In this document: positions 8,594 through 18,585 of the stretch, piece by piece
How the letters are laid out: the number at the start of each line of letters is the position of its first letter
Position numbering within the stretch: position 1 is the first letter of the stretch
NCBI RefSeq assembly: GCF_003151075.1
Contig: NZ_CP029482.1
Coordinates: 4,650,001 to 4,714,000 of the forward strand
Direction: 5' to 3'
DNA length: 64,000 bases
Source: Pseudomonas sp. 31-12
Lineage (GTDB): Bacteria > Pseudomonadota > Gammaproteobacteria > Pseudomonadales > Pseudomonadaceae
Position numbers and translations under genes: made by a program
Notes under the pieces: model-generated
Databases searched by the model: none
The model's input: only the letters and a program-made list of their open reading frames with translations
What the model was told of the DNA's origin: nothing

Positions 8594-11026
8594 TCAGAAC
8601 CCGACGCTGGCCTGCACAAAGAACGTGCGCGGCGCGCCGACGTACATCCCCGAGTTGTTGTCGCTGGAGCGGGTGAAGTACTGCTTGTCGAAGATGTTTT
8701 TCACACCGGCGCCGACTTTCAGGTTCGACAGCTGCGAACCAAAGTCATAACCGCCGCGCACGTTCCAGGTCACGTAGCCCGGGATATCGCCGTACTGACC
8801 ATCAGCGGAGCCTTCGGTGATGTAGTTGTTGGTGAAGCTGCCATCGGCGTTCACCGCAACGCCCGGTGAGCGCTGCTTGGACTGGGCAAACGCATCGAGG
8901 TTGTAGGTCCAGCGGTTGATGTCGTAGCGCAGTCCGGCGGTCGCCACCTGGCGCGAGTAGAACGGCAGGTCACGGCCCTTGAAGCCTGGAATTTCACCTT
9001 CATACACCGCGCGGGTGTAGGTGAAGCCTGCATTGGCGGTCAGGCCGTCGAGCCGTGGGTCGAGTGCCGCCATGTTGTAGTGCACCGACGCCTCGATACC
9101 CCGGTGCGTGGTCGCACCGAGGTTGGTCCAGCCCGCGTCGTTGCTGATGTATTGCAGCTCTTTATCGAAGTCGATGTAGAACGCCGTCAACTCGCCGCCC
9201 CACACTTCATTGTTGTAGCGCGTGCCGACCTCATAGGTCTTGGCCTTTTCCGGTTCCAGGCCATTGGCGGGTTCGTCCCCCGTCCCGCCCTGACCCAGCT
9301 GGAAATACTGCAGGCTGCCGAACGAGGTTTCGTAGTTGGCGAACAGCTTCCACTCTTCCGACAGGTGATACATCACGCTCAAGGCCGGCAGCGGCTCGTT
9401 GCTTTCGATGCTGCGGTTCTTCTCCGGTACACGTCTGCCGGCGGTGTCGAGCACAGCGCGGTCGTGCCAGTCGGTGCTGATGTGTTCGAAGCGAATGCCG
9501 GGGGTGATGGTCCAGTTGCCGACGTCGATTTTGTTATCGACGTACACCGAGTTGGCTTCAGTGCCGCCGGTGCGATCCTGGTACACATGGCCGTCCGAAC
9601 CGGGACGAATCACCGGCTCGTTGTTGACCAGCGCCAGGCGGCTGGCCTGCTCGTGCATCGCTTCCTTGAGGTAGCGATAACCGACACTGACTTCCTGGGT
9701 GGTCGGACCGACGTCAAACACACGGGACACCCGCGGTTCAATGCCGATGGTGTAGTAGGTGCGCGGGAACGAGCCCAGGGTTTTCTGATCGCGAGCGGCG
9801 ATGTTGCTGCCACGGAAGCTGTCGGTGTAGTAAGTCAGCACTTCGGCCTGGGTGCGGTCGTCGAGCTGCCGCGTCCACTTGAACGAGACATCCTTGCGGC
9901 GTCCGCTGAAGTTGTCATTGTTGCGGTCGGACTGAAACGGATTGGCGTCGTACTGCGCCTGGGTCAGGCCGCCGGGCATGTCGGCGCTGGCGTCGTAGTA
10001 GTGAAAATTGAGGCTGAAGTCGTCGACATCGGTCGGCGCCCAGTGCGTCTTGAGCATCACGTCGTCGATGTCATTGCCGTTGTTGCGCTCGCGGTAACCG
10101 TTACCGTTCACGCCCGAGTACAACAGCGCCATGCCGATGCCATTGTCGGCGGTGCCACCGAGAAACGCCGTGTCGATGTGTTTCCAGCCGCCGTGCTGGG
10201 AGGTTTCCAGGGTGGTGCCGATTTCACCGGTGGCTTTCTCCGGGATCGCGCGCGTCACGAAGTTGATCACGCCACCGACGTTCTGCGGTCCATAACGCAC
10301 GGAACCGGCGCCACGTACCACGTCGATGCTGTCGAGGTTGCCGGAGGAGATCGGTGCCATGGACAGTTGCGGCTGGCCGTACGGCGCGAAGGCGGCCGGT
10401 ATACCGTCGATCAGCACCGTGGAGCGCGGCGAGAGGCGCGAGGTCAGGCCGCGCACGCCGACGTTCAGGGAAATGTCGCTGCCGCCGGTACCGTTGGCGT
10501 CCTGCACTTGCACGCCGGGCACGCGCTTCAACACGTCGCCGACATTCATGGCGCCCTGCTCGACCATCGCTTCGCGGCGGATCACCGTGCGTGCGCCGGG
10601 ATGGTTCTGCACCACCGCTGCGTCGGCATCGCCGAGCCAATCGCCGACCACTTTGATGTCAGTCACGCCCAGTTCGATCGGGCCTGCGCCAGCGGAAGTC
10701 GGGACCGGCGTGAGGGTCACCGAGCCTTGATCGATCTGGTATTGCAGGCCGCTGCCTTGCAGCAATTGGCGCAAGGCCTGTTCCGGAGAGAGGTCGCCGT
10801 CGACGGCGGGTGCCTGTTTGCCGGCCACCAGTTCAGGACTGAAGAAAACCTGCAGCGACGTTTGCTGACCCAGCTCACTCAAGGCCTGGCCCAACGGCTG
10901 CGCCGCAATATGGATGCCGTCGGCGGAGAACGCCTGGGGTAGCGCGGCACTGACGGCCAGGGCGAGCGCGAGCCGCAACCAAGGTGAATTGTTGTTTTTA
11001 GCGGTGGTTTTCTTCACGTCGAACAT
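8594..11026 (-). CDS. FecA-type TonB-dependent siderophore receptor with signalling domain
   Basis: An 810 aa outer-membrane receptor for a ferric siderophore. A signal peptide covers about residues 1-35 (LALALAVSAALPQAFSA). A secretin/TonB short N-terminal (STN) signalling domain follows (about 38-110, PLGQALSELGQQTSLQVFF). Next come a plug domain (VGDVLKRVPGVQVQDANG) and a 22-strand barrel ending in the aromatic residue of ASVGF. The STN domain marks it as a transducer that signals through the FecR-like protein encoded upstream on the same strand. The closest named type is the FecA/FhuE-like ferric citrate or hydroxamate group; the ligand is not determinable. Confidence 0.9.
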   Translation of the reverse strand: MFDVKKTTAKNNNSPWLRLALALAVSAALPQAFSADGIHIAAQPLGQALSELGQQTSLQVFFSPELVAGKQAPAVDGDLSPEQALRQLLQGSGLQYQIDQGSVTLTPVPTSAGAGPIELGVTDIKVVGDWLGDADAAVVQNHPGARTVIRREAMVEQGAMNVGDVLKRVPGVQVQDANGTGGSDISLNVGVRGLTSRLSPRSTVLIDGIPAAFAPYGQPQLSMAPISSGNLDSIDVVRGAGSVRYGPQNVGGVINFVTRAIPEKATGEIGTTLETSQHGGWKHIDTAFLGGTADNGIGMALLYSGVNGNGYRERNNGNDIDDVMLKTHWAPTDVDDFSLNFHYYDASADMPGGLTQAQYDANPFQSDRNNDNFSGRRKDVSFKWTRQLDDRTQAEVLTYYTDSFRGSNIAARDQKTLGSFPRTYYTIGIEPRVSRVFDVGPTTQEVSVGYRYLKEAMHEQASRLALVNNEPVIRPGSDGHVYQDRTGGTEANSVYVDNKIDVGNWTITPGIRFEHISTDWHDRAVLDTAGRRVPEKNRSIESNEPLPALSVMYHLSEEWKLFANYETSFGSLQYFQLGQGGTGDEPANGLEPEKAKTYEVGTRYNNEVWGGELTAFYIDFDKELQYISNDAGWTNLGATTHRGIEASVHYNMAALDPRLDGLTANAGFTYTRAVYEGEIPGFKGRDLPFYSRQVATAGLRYDINRWTYNLDAFAQSKQRSPGVAVNADGSFTNNYITEGSADGQYGDIPGYVTWNVRGGYDFGSQLSNLKVGAGVKNIFDKQYFTRSSDNNSGMYVGAPRTFFVQASVGF

Positions 11027-11114
11027 TGTCCTGTAGATCGCAAGAGTGTGCGGCTGTTAATGCAAACCAGTTGCAGTTGGACAAGAAGACGAAGAACTCA
11101 AAAAAAACCTGAAT

Positions 11115-12089
11115 CTATTTTGAAATTATTTCCTGACTGCCGTCGTCGAGGTTTCGTACGGCCACCGGCAAAATGCTCGGCAAGGCCTTGAGCAGCGCGT
11201 CGGTGTTGTCGGATTTGAACACGCTGGTCAGGCGCAGATTGCCCACTTTGTCGTTGCCGACCGTCAGCGGCTTCTCGCGGTAACGCGAAACTTCTGCCGC
11301 GACATCGGCAAGGCTGGCGTTGTTGAACACCAGTTTGCCGCTGCGCCACGCGGTCAGTTCTGCCGGATTGACCGCGTAAGCGGCAGCCACCACGCCTTGG
11401 GCATCGACGCGAGTGCCGAGGCCGGCGGTGAGACTGATGACATCCGGTCCCTGCCCCTGGACCTTGACCGTGCCCTGCTCCACCGCCACCCGGGTTTCCG
11501 TGAGGTCGCGGCGCACATCGAAGCGCGTGCCGGTGACGGTCACTTTGCCGCTGCCCGCCTCGACCACGAACGGCCGGTTGCTGTCGTGCTCGACGCTGAA
11601 CATGGCTTCGCCTTCAGTCAGCTCGATGCCGCGACGGTCCTTTTCATAGCGCACCTGAATGCGGCTGCGGCTGTTCAGGTCGATCACCGAACCGTCGGGC
11701 AACGCCACATGACGGCGCTCGCCCAAAGCCGTGGAATAGTCGGCGGTGTAGGTCGCCGGGTGATTCAAACCGCTGAACAGCCCCAACCCGAGCGCCACGG
11801 CCAATACACTGGCCGCCACCGCGTAACGCACCAACGGCTGACGTTTACGCCGGGCCGGCGGGGTTTCGCACAGGGCTTGCAGACGCTTGGCGGGCAGCAG
11901 ATCGGCGGCCGACCACAGGCCCTGGAGCACTTGGAACTCATCGCGATGCTGAGGGTGTTCAGCCAGCCAGGCTTCGAAACGGCGGTACTCCTCGACATCC
12001 ACGGCCGGTTCCTGCAAACGCACAAACCACCGCGCCGCGTCGTCGCGAACCGTTGTTTGCCCGCACGCACAATCACGAGTATCCATCAT
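11115..12089 (-). CDS. fecR: FecR-like anti-sigma factor / sigma regulator
   Basis: A 324 aa inner-membrane regulator. The N-terminal cytoplasmic region (about 1-90) has the FecR features AARWFVRLQEP and FEAWLAEHPQH. One membrane segment (about 98-118, YAVAASVLAVALGLGLFSG) follows. The periplasmic part holds the FecR domain (LGERRHVALPDGSVIDLNS) and the C-terminal STN-interacting domain. It relays siderophore occupancy of the receptor to the sigma factor. The ATG at 12089 has AGGAA at good spacing. It sits 40 bp after fecI and 88 bp before the receptor gene. Confidence 0.92.
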   Translation of the reverse strand: MMDTRDCACGQTTVRDDAARWFVRLQEPAVDVEEYRRFEAWLAEHPQHRDEFQVLQGLWSAADLLPAKRLQALCETPPARRKRQPLVRYAVAASVLAVALGLGLFSGLNHPATYTADYSTALGERRHVALPDGSVIDLNSRSRIQVRYEKDRRGIELTEGEAMFSVEHDSNRPFVVEAGSGKVTVTGTRFDVRRDLTETRVAVEQGTVKVQGQGPDVISLTAGLGTRVDAQGVVAAAYAVNPAELTAWRSGKLVFNNASLADVAAEVSRYREKPLTVGNDKVGNLRLTSVFKSDNTDALLKALPSILPVAVRNLDDGSQEIISK

Positions 12090-12129
12090 GGAAGTTCCTG
12101 TTTGGCTGGGGGTGAGAAGGCGCGGGCGA

Positions 12130-12630
12130 TCATGGGTGCAATCCGTCGAGGCGGTCGCGCAGATGCCGCAAGGTGCGGATCATATACTTTTCCACCATGT
12201 TCTTGGACAGACCCAGGCGTTCGGCGATTTCCGCCTGGGTCAGGCCTTCGATCTTCTGCCAGACGAACACCTTGCGGCAATTGACTGGCAGCTCGGTGAG
12301 CGCCCGTTCGATGGAATCAGCCAACTGGATCGCATGCATGAAATGCTCCGGGTCGCCGGACGACGACGCACTGTGATCAACCGCCTCCGACTCCATGGCG
12401 CCCCGCCGATCCTCACGCCGATACCCATCCACCGCGATGTTGCGCGCGGTCTGGTGCAAATACGCCCGGGGTTGCTCCACCGCCGACGAATCGGACTCAA
12501 GCACCCGCACGAAAGTGTCGTGGGCCAGATCCTCGGCCTGCTGACGATTTCTCAGGCGACGGGTCCAGGTGCCAACCAACTCTTCGTAATGCTCGAAAAA
12601 GCCGTGTCTGCGGGGCAACTTGGGGGTCAT
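12130..12630 (-). CDS. fecI: FecI-like ECF RNA polymerase sigma factor
   Basis: A 166 aa ECF sigma factor. Sigma region 2 is visible (ELVGTWTRRLRNRQQAEDLAHDTFVRVLE). Region 4 with its helix-turn-helix follows (LPVNCRKVFVWQKIEGLTQAEIAERLGLSKNMVEKYM). It would direct transcription of the receptor gene in response to the siderophore signal through FecR. It is the first gene of the fecI-fecR-receptor set, and a Fur-box-like sequence lies 28 bp upstream of its start. Confidence 0.92.
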   Translation of the reverse strand: MTPKLPRRHGFFEHYEELVGTWTRRLRNRQQAEDLAHDTFVRVLESDSSAVEQPRAYLHQTARNIAVDGYRREDRRGAMESEAVDHSASSSGDPEHFMHAIQLADSIERALTELPVNCRKVFVWQKIEGLTQAEIAERLGLSKNMVEKYMIRTLRHLRDRLDGLHP

Positions 12631-12657
12631 TGCGGTGTGCTGTGGAGACGGGGCGTG

Positions 12658-12676
12658 AATAGTAATGCTTCCTATT
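12658..12676 (-). promoter_or_regulatory. Possible Fur box upstream of fecI
   Basis: AATAGTAATGCTTCCTATT is a partly palindromic AT-rich 19-mer. It matches the 19 bp Fur consensus at about 10 positions, in the place expected for iron repression of a fecI gene. Confidence 0.4.
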
Positions 12677-12767
12677 AAGGGGAAGCAATGGATTCCACAT
12701 CGGCAGGGTCGCCGTTAGTCAGTCGAGCCAACGGCCCCCGTTGCAGGGGCCGTCTTAAACGTCTGGA

Positions 12768-14258
12768 TCAGTGCGCGATGCACACCGATTTCAGCTCGGT
12801 AAACGCCTCAATCACCGCGCGACCAAACTCGCGGCCCATGCCCGATTGTTTGACGCCGCCAAATGGCATCGCCGGATCGAGCAGCACGTGGGCGTTAACC
12901 CACACCGTACCAGCCTCGATACGCGGCACCAGGTTCATGGCTTTGCCGAGGTCGTTGGTCCAAAGGCTGGCGGCCAGTCCGTAACGGTTGTCGTTGGCCA
13001 AGGCGATCACCGCATCTTCGTCGTCGAACGGCATCACGCCCAGCACCGGACCGAACACCTCTTCACGGGCCACGGCCATGCTGTGGTCGATGTCGGCCAG
13101 AATGGTCGGCTGCACGTAGAAGCCCTCGCCTTCCAGCAACTCGCCACCTGACACTACGCGAGCGCCTTCGCGACGCGCCATTTCAATGTGCTTGAGCACG
13201 CTTTGTTGCTGCTTGCGCGACACCAGCGGGTTGATCGCCGCATTGCTGTTCATGCCCGCGCCGATCGGCATCGCCGATACCGCGGCGGCCAGCGCTTCGA
13301 CGAACTGATCGTGGATCGAGCGATGCACATAGAAGCGCGACGCCGCCGCGCAGACCTGGCCGTTGTTCAGCAGGCCGCCGAGGATCGCGCCCTGCACCGC
13401 TTTCTCGATGTCGGCATCGGCCAGCACGATCATCGGGTTTTTGCCGCCCAGTTCCAGCGAGAAGCGCGTCATGTTGGCCATGCACGCCACGCCGACACTT
13501 TTGCCCACCGCCGTGGAGCCGGTGAACGAGACTTTGCTCACCAATGGATGCGCGGTCAGCACGCCACCGACCGAGGCGCCGCCACCGGTGACGACGTTGA
13601 ACACGCCGGCCGGAATGCCGGCTTCCAGGGCCAGTTCAGCCAGGCGCATCGCCGTCAGCGGCGTTTCCATCGCCGGTTTGATGATCACCGTGCAACCGGT
13701 GGCCAGCGCCGGCATCAATTTCCAGGCAGCGATCAGCAGCGGGAAGTTCCACGGCACGATGCCGACCACCACGCCCACCGGTTCGCGCTTGGTGAACGCG
13801 GTGAATTTGGCACCCGGCGGCAGCGGGATCGACACGTCGAATGTCTGGCCTTCGATCTTGGTCGCCCAGCCCGACATGTAGCGCATGAACTCGACGGTGG
13901 CGTTCAAATCCAGCGCGCGGGCCATGTTGATCGACTTGCCCTGGCTCAGGGTTTCCAGCTGCGCCAGTTCTTCGGCATGCGCCTCAACCAGCGCGGTGAA
14001 GTTCAGGAGGATGCGTTCCCGATCCGCCGGGCGCAAACCGGACCACACGCCGGATTTGAAGGCTTTATGGGATGACTGCACGGCCTGCTCGACCACCTCC
14101 AGCGGCGCATCCAGGGTTTCGCACAGGGTTTGCCCGGTGGCCGGGTTGACCACGGCAATGGTCGGGCCGTCGGCCAACACCCATTGACCGTCGATGAAGC
14201 AGCCATGGCGGCGGTCGAGGAAGGCAGCGACCTGCGGCAGAATTTCAACGTTGCTCAT
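12768..14258 (-). CDS. feaB: Aldehyde dehydrogenase, phenylacetaldehyde type
   Basis: A 496 aa NAD-dependent aldehyde dehydrogenase. The cofactor region is PWNFPLLIAAWKLMPALATG. The glutamate motif is LELGGKNP and the catalytic cysteine motif NNGQVCAAASR, near residue 300. Sequence style (KFTAFTKREPVGVVVGIVPWN) matches the FeaB/PeaE/StyD phenylacetaldehyde dehydrogenases. It would oxidise phenylacetaldehyde or 4-hydroxyphenylacetaldehyde to the acid, linking the amine oxidases at 22-29 kb to the paa genes. It lies 49 bp after the cytochrome c gene, so the two are probably co-transcribed. The substrate is inferred from family and context. Confidence 0.85.
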   Translation of the reverse strand: MSNVEILPQVAAFLDRRHGCFIDGQWVLADGPTIAVVNPATGQTLCETLDAPLEVVEQAVQSSHKAFKSGVWSGLRPADRERILLNFTALVEAHAEELAQLETLSQGKSINMARALDLNATVEFMRYMSGWATKIEGQTFDVSIPLPPGAKFTAFTKREPVGVVVGIVPWNFPLLIAAWKLMPALATGCTVIIKPAMETPLTAMRLAELALEAGIPAGVFNVVTGGGASVGGVLTAHPLVSKVSFTGSTAVGKSVGVACMANMTRFSLELGGKNPMIVLADADIEKAVQGAILGGLLNNGQVCAAASRFYVHRSIHDQFVEALAAAVSAMPIGAGMNSNAAINPLVSRKQQQSVLKHIEMARREGARVVSGGELLEGEGFYVQPTILADIDHSMAVAREEVFGPVLGVMPFDDEDAVIALANDNRYGLAASLWTNDLGKAMNLVPRIEAGTVWVNAHVLLDPAMPFGGVKQSGMGREFGRAVIEAFTELKSVCIAH

Positions 14259-14307
14259 AATTCACCTGTCGTTCGAACGAGTGGATCAGCCTGAAATATC
14301 CGGCCGA

Positions 14308-14697
14308 TTAGCGTTGTTCTTTGAGGAAGCACACGACCGCCTGGCGATCATCTGCGGAAGCCATGCCCATGTAGGGCATGTAGGTCCCGGGCACATAGGC
14401 CTGGGGTTGGGTGATCAGCTGGGTGATGGTTTCCGCCTGCCAGGCCACGTCTTTGCTGCGCATGGCCTGGGAGTAGCTGAAGCCTTCCAGCGAGCCGGAT
14501 TTGCGCCCGACCACACCCGCCAGGTTCGGGCCCATCAGGCCGGCCGTGCCTTTGCTCACCGAGTGGCAAACCCCGCATTCATTGGCGAAGACCTGGGCGC
14601 CATGGCCCTGGTCCGGCGCGCAATCGGCGGCGACCACGGTTTGCGTCACCGCCAGTGACAGCAAACCGATAAGGGAGAATTTCTGCGAAGTGATCAT
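14308..14697 (-). CDS. Class I c-type cytochrome
   Basis: A 129 aa periplasmic monohaem cytochrome. A signal peptide covers about 1-24. The haem motif CGVCH is at 41-45, and the distal methionine probably lies in TYMPYMGM. The layout (GAQVFANECGVCHS, GPNLAGVVGRKSG) is that of soluble cytochrome c2/c550-like proteins. The ATG at 14697 has AAGG 9 bp upstream; the in-frame TTG further up is less likely. It is the first gene before the aldehyde dehydrogenase and divergent from the outer-membrane channel. It could accept electrons from periplasmic amine or alcohol oxidation; this is inferred. Confidence 0.85.
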   Translation of the reverse strand: MITSQKFSLIGLLSLAVTQTVVAADCAPDQGHGAQVFANECGVCHSVSKGTAGLMGPNLAGVVGRKSGSLEGFSYSQAMRSKDVAWQAETITQLITQPQAYVPGTYMPYMGMASADDRQAVVCFLKEQR

Positions 14698-14790
14698 AGA
14701 AGACAACCTTGAAAATCCGTATGGACCAGAGTTGATACGGATTGTCAGCGCTCGCTACCACGCAGGTTTTGCCCTGCGTGCCAGTTGTAT

Positions 14791-14806
14791 TGGCAAGGCT
14801 GCCAAA
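14791..14806 (+). promoter_or_regulatory. FeaR-type site TGGCA-N8-AAA (copy 1)
   Basis: TGGCAAGGCTGCCAAA lies between the divergent cytochrome c and outer-membrane channel genes. It fits TGNCA-N8-AAA, which I recall as the reported E. coli FeaR site. It overlaps a palindrome, TTGGCA-AGGC-TGCCAA (14790-14805). Confidence 0.45.
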
Positions 14807-14837
14807 CCACGCATTTTGGCAAGCACAACCAACTCTT

Positions 14838-14853
14838 TGGCAACCAGACAAAA
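14838..14853 (+). promoter_or_regulatory. FeaR-type site TGGCA-N8-AAA (copy 2)
   Basis: TGGCAACCAGACAAAA has the same form as the copy at 14791. A third TTGGCAA at 14816 lies between them but ends in CAA rather than AAA. Confidence 0.45.
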
Positions 14854-14929
14854 GGGCGAAAAAGTTCCGCGCCTTAGTATCAAAAAAGACCTCAACCCTG
14901 TGGTCATGAACAAGAATGGATGCCACACC

Positions 14930-16252
14930 ATGCTCAAGTCCCCCATGCTTCGTCTCTCGACGCTGGCGCTGCTGATCGGCGCCAGCCAGGCCCATGCCTA
15001 CGAACTGTATGCCGATGACGACAGTCACCTGAACGCCACGCTGGAGGCGGTATTCGGCATTTTCCACAGCCAGGAAAACTATGCGCTGTCCGGGCGTCTC
15101 GACGAGGGTTCTTCGTCGTGGCGCGAGGGCTACATCAAATACGGCCTGAGCTTCGACCAAGGCCTGGCCGGCGTCGGCACCGCTTACGGCGCGGCGAATC
15201 TGCTCAGCTCCGGCACCTGGGGCGACGGCGATGCCGCCGGTTTCAGCGACGGCTCGGAGCGCACCACCAAATTCGAAGACGCCTACCTCGGCTGGCGCTC
15301 GGGCAAGCTGTTTGACGTGCTGGGTGAGGACGGTGTCGACCTGTCCTTCGGCCGCCAGAACATCGTGGTCGGCGACGGTTTCCTGATTAATGGCGACGCG
15401 CTCAACCTGGGCAAAGGCCTGGCCGACGGCGAATTCAACCGTGGAGGCGCCTATTGGCTGGCCGCCCGCAAAGCCTTCGACGAAACCGCGGTATTGCGTC
15501 TGGGTGGCAAGGAAGGCTGGCGCAGCGACCTGATGTGGCTGAAGTCAAACAACCGCTCGCAAGCGAAAACCGAAATGTACGTCGGCACCCTCGAACACGT
15601 TGCCGAAGCCGGCACGGTCGGCCTGACCTACATCGACACCAAAGATGTCGATGAACAGTACGCCTCACCGTTGCAGCTCGAACGCGACGGCATGAAAACC
15701 TACAGCCTGCGGGCGACGGGCAATGCCGGGGTGAAAAGCCTGTTCCTCTCCGGCGAATACGCCAAGCAAGACAAACCGCACACTGCCACCGAAGACGCGT
15801 GGTACCTGGAAGCCGGCTGGACCTTTGCCGACGCGCCCTGGACGCCATATGTCAGCTACCGCTACAGCCGTTTTTCGGAAGGTTACGACACGCTGTTCTA
15901 CGGGTTCAGTCGCGGTTTTGGCACCTGGTTCCAGGGTGAAGTGGCGGGCAACTACGCTGGCCCGTTCAACACCAACTCGCGCATCCAGAACGTCACGCTG
16001 AAAGTCTCGCCACTGGAAAACCTCACAGTCGGCGCGATGTATTTCAACTTCGACACCATCGATCGCAACCTCGGCAACACCGACGGTCACGAGATCGACC
16101 TGTACGCCGAATGGCACCTCAACGATCACCTGACCATCATGCCGCTGATTGGTCTGTATCAGCCGGACAAGAGCGCCGATCAGGGCGGCACTCAGCTGGG
16201 CAACAACGACAAAAACCTCTACAGCCAAGTGGTGTTTGCCACCACCTTCTAA
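14930..16252 (+). CDS. Outer-membrane beta-barrel, alginate-export (AlgE-like) family
   Basis: A 440 aa outer-membrane protein. The signal peptide runs to about residue 25 (LSTLALLIGASQAHA). The rest alternates polar and hydrophobic strands (VFGIFHSQENYAL, PYVSYRYSRFSEGY) and ends in the aromatic VVFATTF, as expected of a barrel. The closest family is the alginate-export type porins, here probably a substrate channel rather than a polymer exporter. The ATG at 14930 is chosen because a GGA lies about 10 bp upstream and the signal peptide starts cleanly there; an in-frame ATG at 14906 is possible. It is divergent from the cytochrome and aldehyde dehydrogenase genes and shares their regulatory region. 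Confidence 0.75.
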   Translation: MLKSPMLRLSTLALLIGASQAHAYELYADDDSHLNATLEAVFGIFHSQENYALSGRLDEGSSSWREGYIKYGLSFDQGLAGVGTAYGAANLLSSGTWGDGDAAGFSDGSERTTKFEDAYLGWRSGKLFDVLGEDGVDLSFGRQNIVVGDGFLINGDALNLGKGLADGEFNRGGAYWLAARKAFDETAVLRLGGKEGWRSDLMWLKSNNRSQAKTEMYVGTLEHVAEAGTVGLTYIDTKDVDEQYASPLQLERDGMKTYSLRATGNAGVKSLFLSGEYAKQDKPHTATEDAWYLEAGWTFADAPWTPYVSYRYSRFSEGYDTLFYGFSRGFGTWFQGEVAGNYAGPFNTNSRIQNVTLKVSPLENLTVGAMYFNFDTIDRNLGNTDGHEIDLYAEWHLNDHLTIMPLIGLYQPDKSADQGGTQLGNNDKNLYSQVVFATTF

Positions 16253-16306
16253 GTCAGACAGGGGCAGTGGCGCATCCGCTGGCCCCTATGGAAAAAGGCC
16301 TTTCCA

Positions 16307-18433
16307 ATGCACAAAAGATTCCTGACGATCCAGAGTAAGATCGCCCTGCTCGCCGGCCTCTGCCTGTTGCTGGTAGTGGGTTTGCTGATGGGCTTGTCGC
16401 TGTATCAAACCCATCAAAGCAGCCAGCAAGTAGCACGCGCCAGCAGCGAAATGCTCGCCAACGCGGCCAAGGAACACATGCAGGCGCTGGGCAAAGTGCA
16501 GGCGATGCAGGTGCAACGCACCTTCATGCAGACTCACGAATACGGCCAAGGGTTGTCGCGCTATTTGCTGTACCTGAGGCGGTTGCAACAACAGGGCAAA
16601 TTGACCCGACCGCAGTTGCGCCAGGAACTGAGTACTCAACTTCACCAGGCCCTGATCGACAAGCCCGACCTGCTCGGGCTTTATGTCATTTTCGAACCCG
16701 ACGCCCTCGACGGCGCCGACGCGAGTTTCGTCGATCAGGCCGCCGTGGGCAGCAACGAAACCGGACGCTTTTCCCTGTACTGGGTGCAAAGCAAACCCGG
16801 CGAGCTGCAGGCGGTGATCGGCGACGAAGCACTGCTCGCCAACACCTCGCCCGGCCCCAGCGGCGCGCCGTATAACGCCTTCTACACCTGCGCCCGTGAT
16901 ACCCGCCAGGCGTGCGTGCTGGAACCCTATTTCGACGAGGCCTCCGGCAGCCGCAAACTGGTGACCAGCATCGCGTTCCCGCTGATGGACAACGGCAAAG
17001 TCATCGCCGTGGTCGGCCTCGACATCAACCTCGCCGCCCTGCAACACAACAGCGAAGCCAGCGCCCGACAACTGTTCGACGGCCATGGCCAGATCAGCAT
17101 CATCAGCCCGCGCGGGGTGATTTCCGCCAACAGCCAGGACGCCAGCCGCCTCGGCCTACCGCTGGAGAATGCCGAGGTCATGGACACCTTGCGCCAGGGC
17201 CAACCGAAGGTGTTCGTCGATCAGCAACAGATCAACGTCCTCGAACCGCTGGCCCCGATCGCTGGCGCGACACCGTGGGGTGTGCTGGTGGGCGTGCCGC
17301 AAGAGGTGCTGCTCGCACCCGTCACCACGCTGCAAAAAGAGCTCGATGCGCAAGATTTACAAAGCACCGCGCTGGAGTTGTTGTTGGGCGGTGGCTCGGC
17401 GCTGCTCGGTTTGCTGTTGATCTGGTACACCGCGTTCCGCATCACCCGGCCGCTGCAACTGCTGACGCGGGTCATGGAAGATATTTCACTGGGCGAAGGT
17501 GATTTGACCCGGCGTCTGGCCGTGCAATCGCGGGATGAAATCGGCCAGCTGGCGACGGCGTTCAATCGCTTCGTCGAGCGCATCCATCACTCGATTCGCG
17601 AAGTGTCTTCGGCGGCGCTCGGCGTCAACGAAGGCGCCAAGCGCGTGCTGCTGGCCTCGAACTCGTCGCTGAGCAACTTCGACGAACAATCGACCCGCAC
17701 CCACAGCGTGGCCGCCGCGATCAACCAACTGGGCGCCGCCGCACAAGAGATCGCCAACAATGCCTCCGACGCGTCACAACAGGCGTCTGCCGCGCGGCAA
17801 CAAGCCGAAGACGGGCGTCAGGTGGTGGAGCGCACGATCCAGGTGATGAACGAACTGTCCGGCAAAATCAGCACCTCATGCGTCAACATCGAAGTACTCA
17901 ACAGCAAAACCGTGAACATCGGACAGATCCTCGAAGTAATCAAAGGCATCTCGCAGCAGACCAACCTGCTGGCACTCAACGCCGCCATCGAAGCCGCTCG
18001 CGCAGGTGAAGCCGGGCGTGGTTTTGCCGTGGTCGCCGATGAAGTGCGCAGCCTCGCCGGACGCACGCAAACCTCGGCGGCAGAGATTCAGCAGATGATC
18101 GAAGAACTGCAAATCGGCGCCCGCGAATCGGTGACCACCATGACCGAAAGCCAGCAGCACAGCGAAGAAAGTGTCAGCATCGCCAACCTGGCGGGCAAAC
18201 GGCTGAGCAGCGTGACCCAGCGCATTGGCGAGATCGACAACGTCAACCAATCCGTGGCGGCGGCGACTGAGGAACAGACGTCGGTAGTTGAGGCGTTGAA
18301 TGTCGACATCACCGAGATCAACACTTTGAATCAGCAAGGGGTGGAGAATTTGCAATCGACGTTGCGGGCGTGTACGGAGCTGGAGCGGCAGGCGGATCGG
18401 TTGAATCAGCTTGTTGGTAGTTTCCGGATCTGA
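16307..18433 (+). CDS. Methyl-accepting chemotaxis protein with periplasmic Cache sensor
   Basis: A 708 aa chemoreceptor. The first membrane segment is at about 10-30 ([19 protein letters not shown]). A large periplasmic double-Cache-like sensor follows ([17 protein letters not shown]). The second membrane segment is at about 355-378, then HAMP ([15 protein letters not shown]). The cytoplasmic signalling hairpin has the invariant tip [20 protein letters not shown]. It sends ligand occupancy to CheA/CheW. No C-terminal CheR-binding pentapeptide is seen. The ligand is unknown; its place beside amine and phenylacetate catabolism makes an aromatic or amine attractant possible, but this is only context. 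Confidence 0.92.
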   Translation: MHKRFLTIQSKIALLAGLCLLLVVGLLMGLSLYQTHQSSQQVARASSEMLANAAKEHMQALGKVQAMQVQRTFMQTHEYGQGLSRYLLYLRRLQQQGKLTRPQLRQELSTQLHQALIDKPDLLGLYVIFEPDALDGADASFVDQAAVGSNETGRFSLYWVQSKPGELQAVIGDEALLANTSPGPSGAPYNAFYTCARDTRQACVLEPYFDEASGSRKLVTSIAFPLMDNGKVIAVVGLDINLAALQHNSEASARQLFDGHGQISIISPRGVISANSQDASRLGLPLENAEVMDTLRQGQPKVFVDQQQINVLEPLAPIAGATPWGVLVGVPQEVLLAPVTTLQKELDAQDLQSTALELLLGGGSALLGLLLIWYTAFRITRPLQLLTRVMEDISLGEGDLTRRLAVQSRDEIGQLATAFNRFVERIHHSIREVSSAALGVNEGAKRVLLASNSSLSNFDEQSTRTHSVAAAINQLGAAAQEIANNASDASQQASAARQQAEDGRQVVERTIQVMNELSGKISTSCVNIEVLNSKTVNIGQILEVIKGISQQTNLLALNAAIEAARAGEAGRGFAVVADEVRSLAGRTQTSAAEIQQMIEELQIGARESVTTMTESQQHSEESVSIANLAGKRLSSVTQRIGEIDNVNQSVAAATEEQTSVVEALNVDITEINTLNQQGVENLQSTLRACTELERQADRLNQLVGSFRI

Positions 18434-18458
18434 GAGTGATGTTGCCTGCTACACCGGT

Positions 18459-18539
18459 TTCGCGAGCAGGCTCGCTCCCACATTAAATCGCGTCCGCCTG
18501 GACAACTCGGTCAACTGTGGGAGCGAGCCTGCTCGCGAA
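18459..18539. repeat. REP doublet (REPIN), left flank of the AT-rich island
   Basis: Arms TTCGCGAGCAGGCTCGCTCC and its complement enclose a spacer. That spacer is the reverse complement (about 80% identical) of the spacer in the doublet at 21197. Confidence 0.85.
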
Positions 18540-18585
18540 GAACGATGACGTGGTGCTTTAGTGGCTACTCGGGCAGTTCAACGTC
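18516..18585 (+). repeat. Flanking direct repeat, left copy
   Basis: 70 bp that matches 21252-21321 at 59 of 70 positions. It spans the right REP arm and the start of the DUF6124 3' end. On the minus strand it encodes a relic tail DVELPE-stop that corresponds to NVEVPK-stop of the DUF6124 gene. Confidence 0.7.

Noticed and set aside
9080..10942. Long plus-strand open frame of 620 codons
   Set aside because: It is antisense to the FecA-type receptor and gives a low-complexity His/Arg/Val-rich product, typical of a GC-rich shadow frame.
14790..14843. Sigma-54 promoter from the TTGGCAA repeats
   Set aside because: None of the three copies has TTGC at the -12 distance; they fit the FeaR-type site better.
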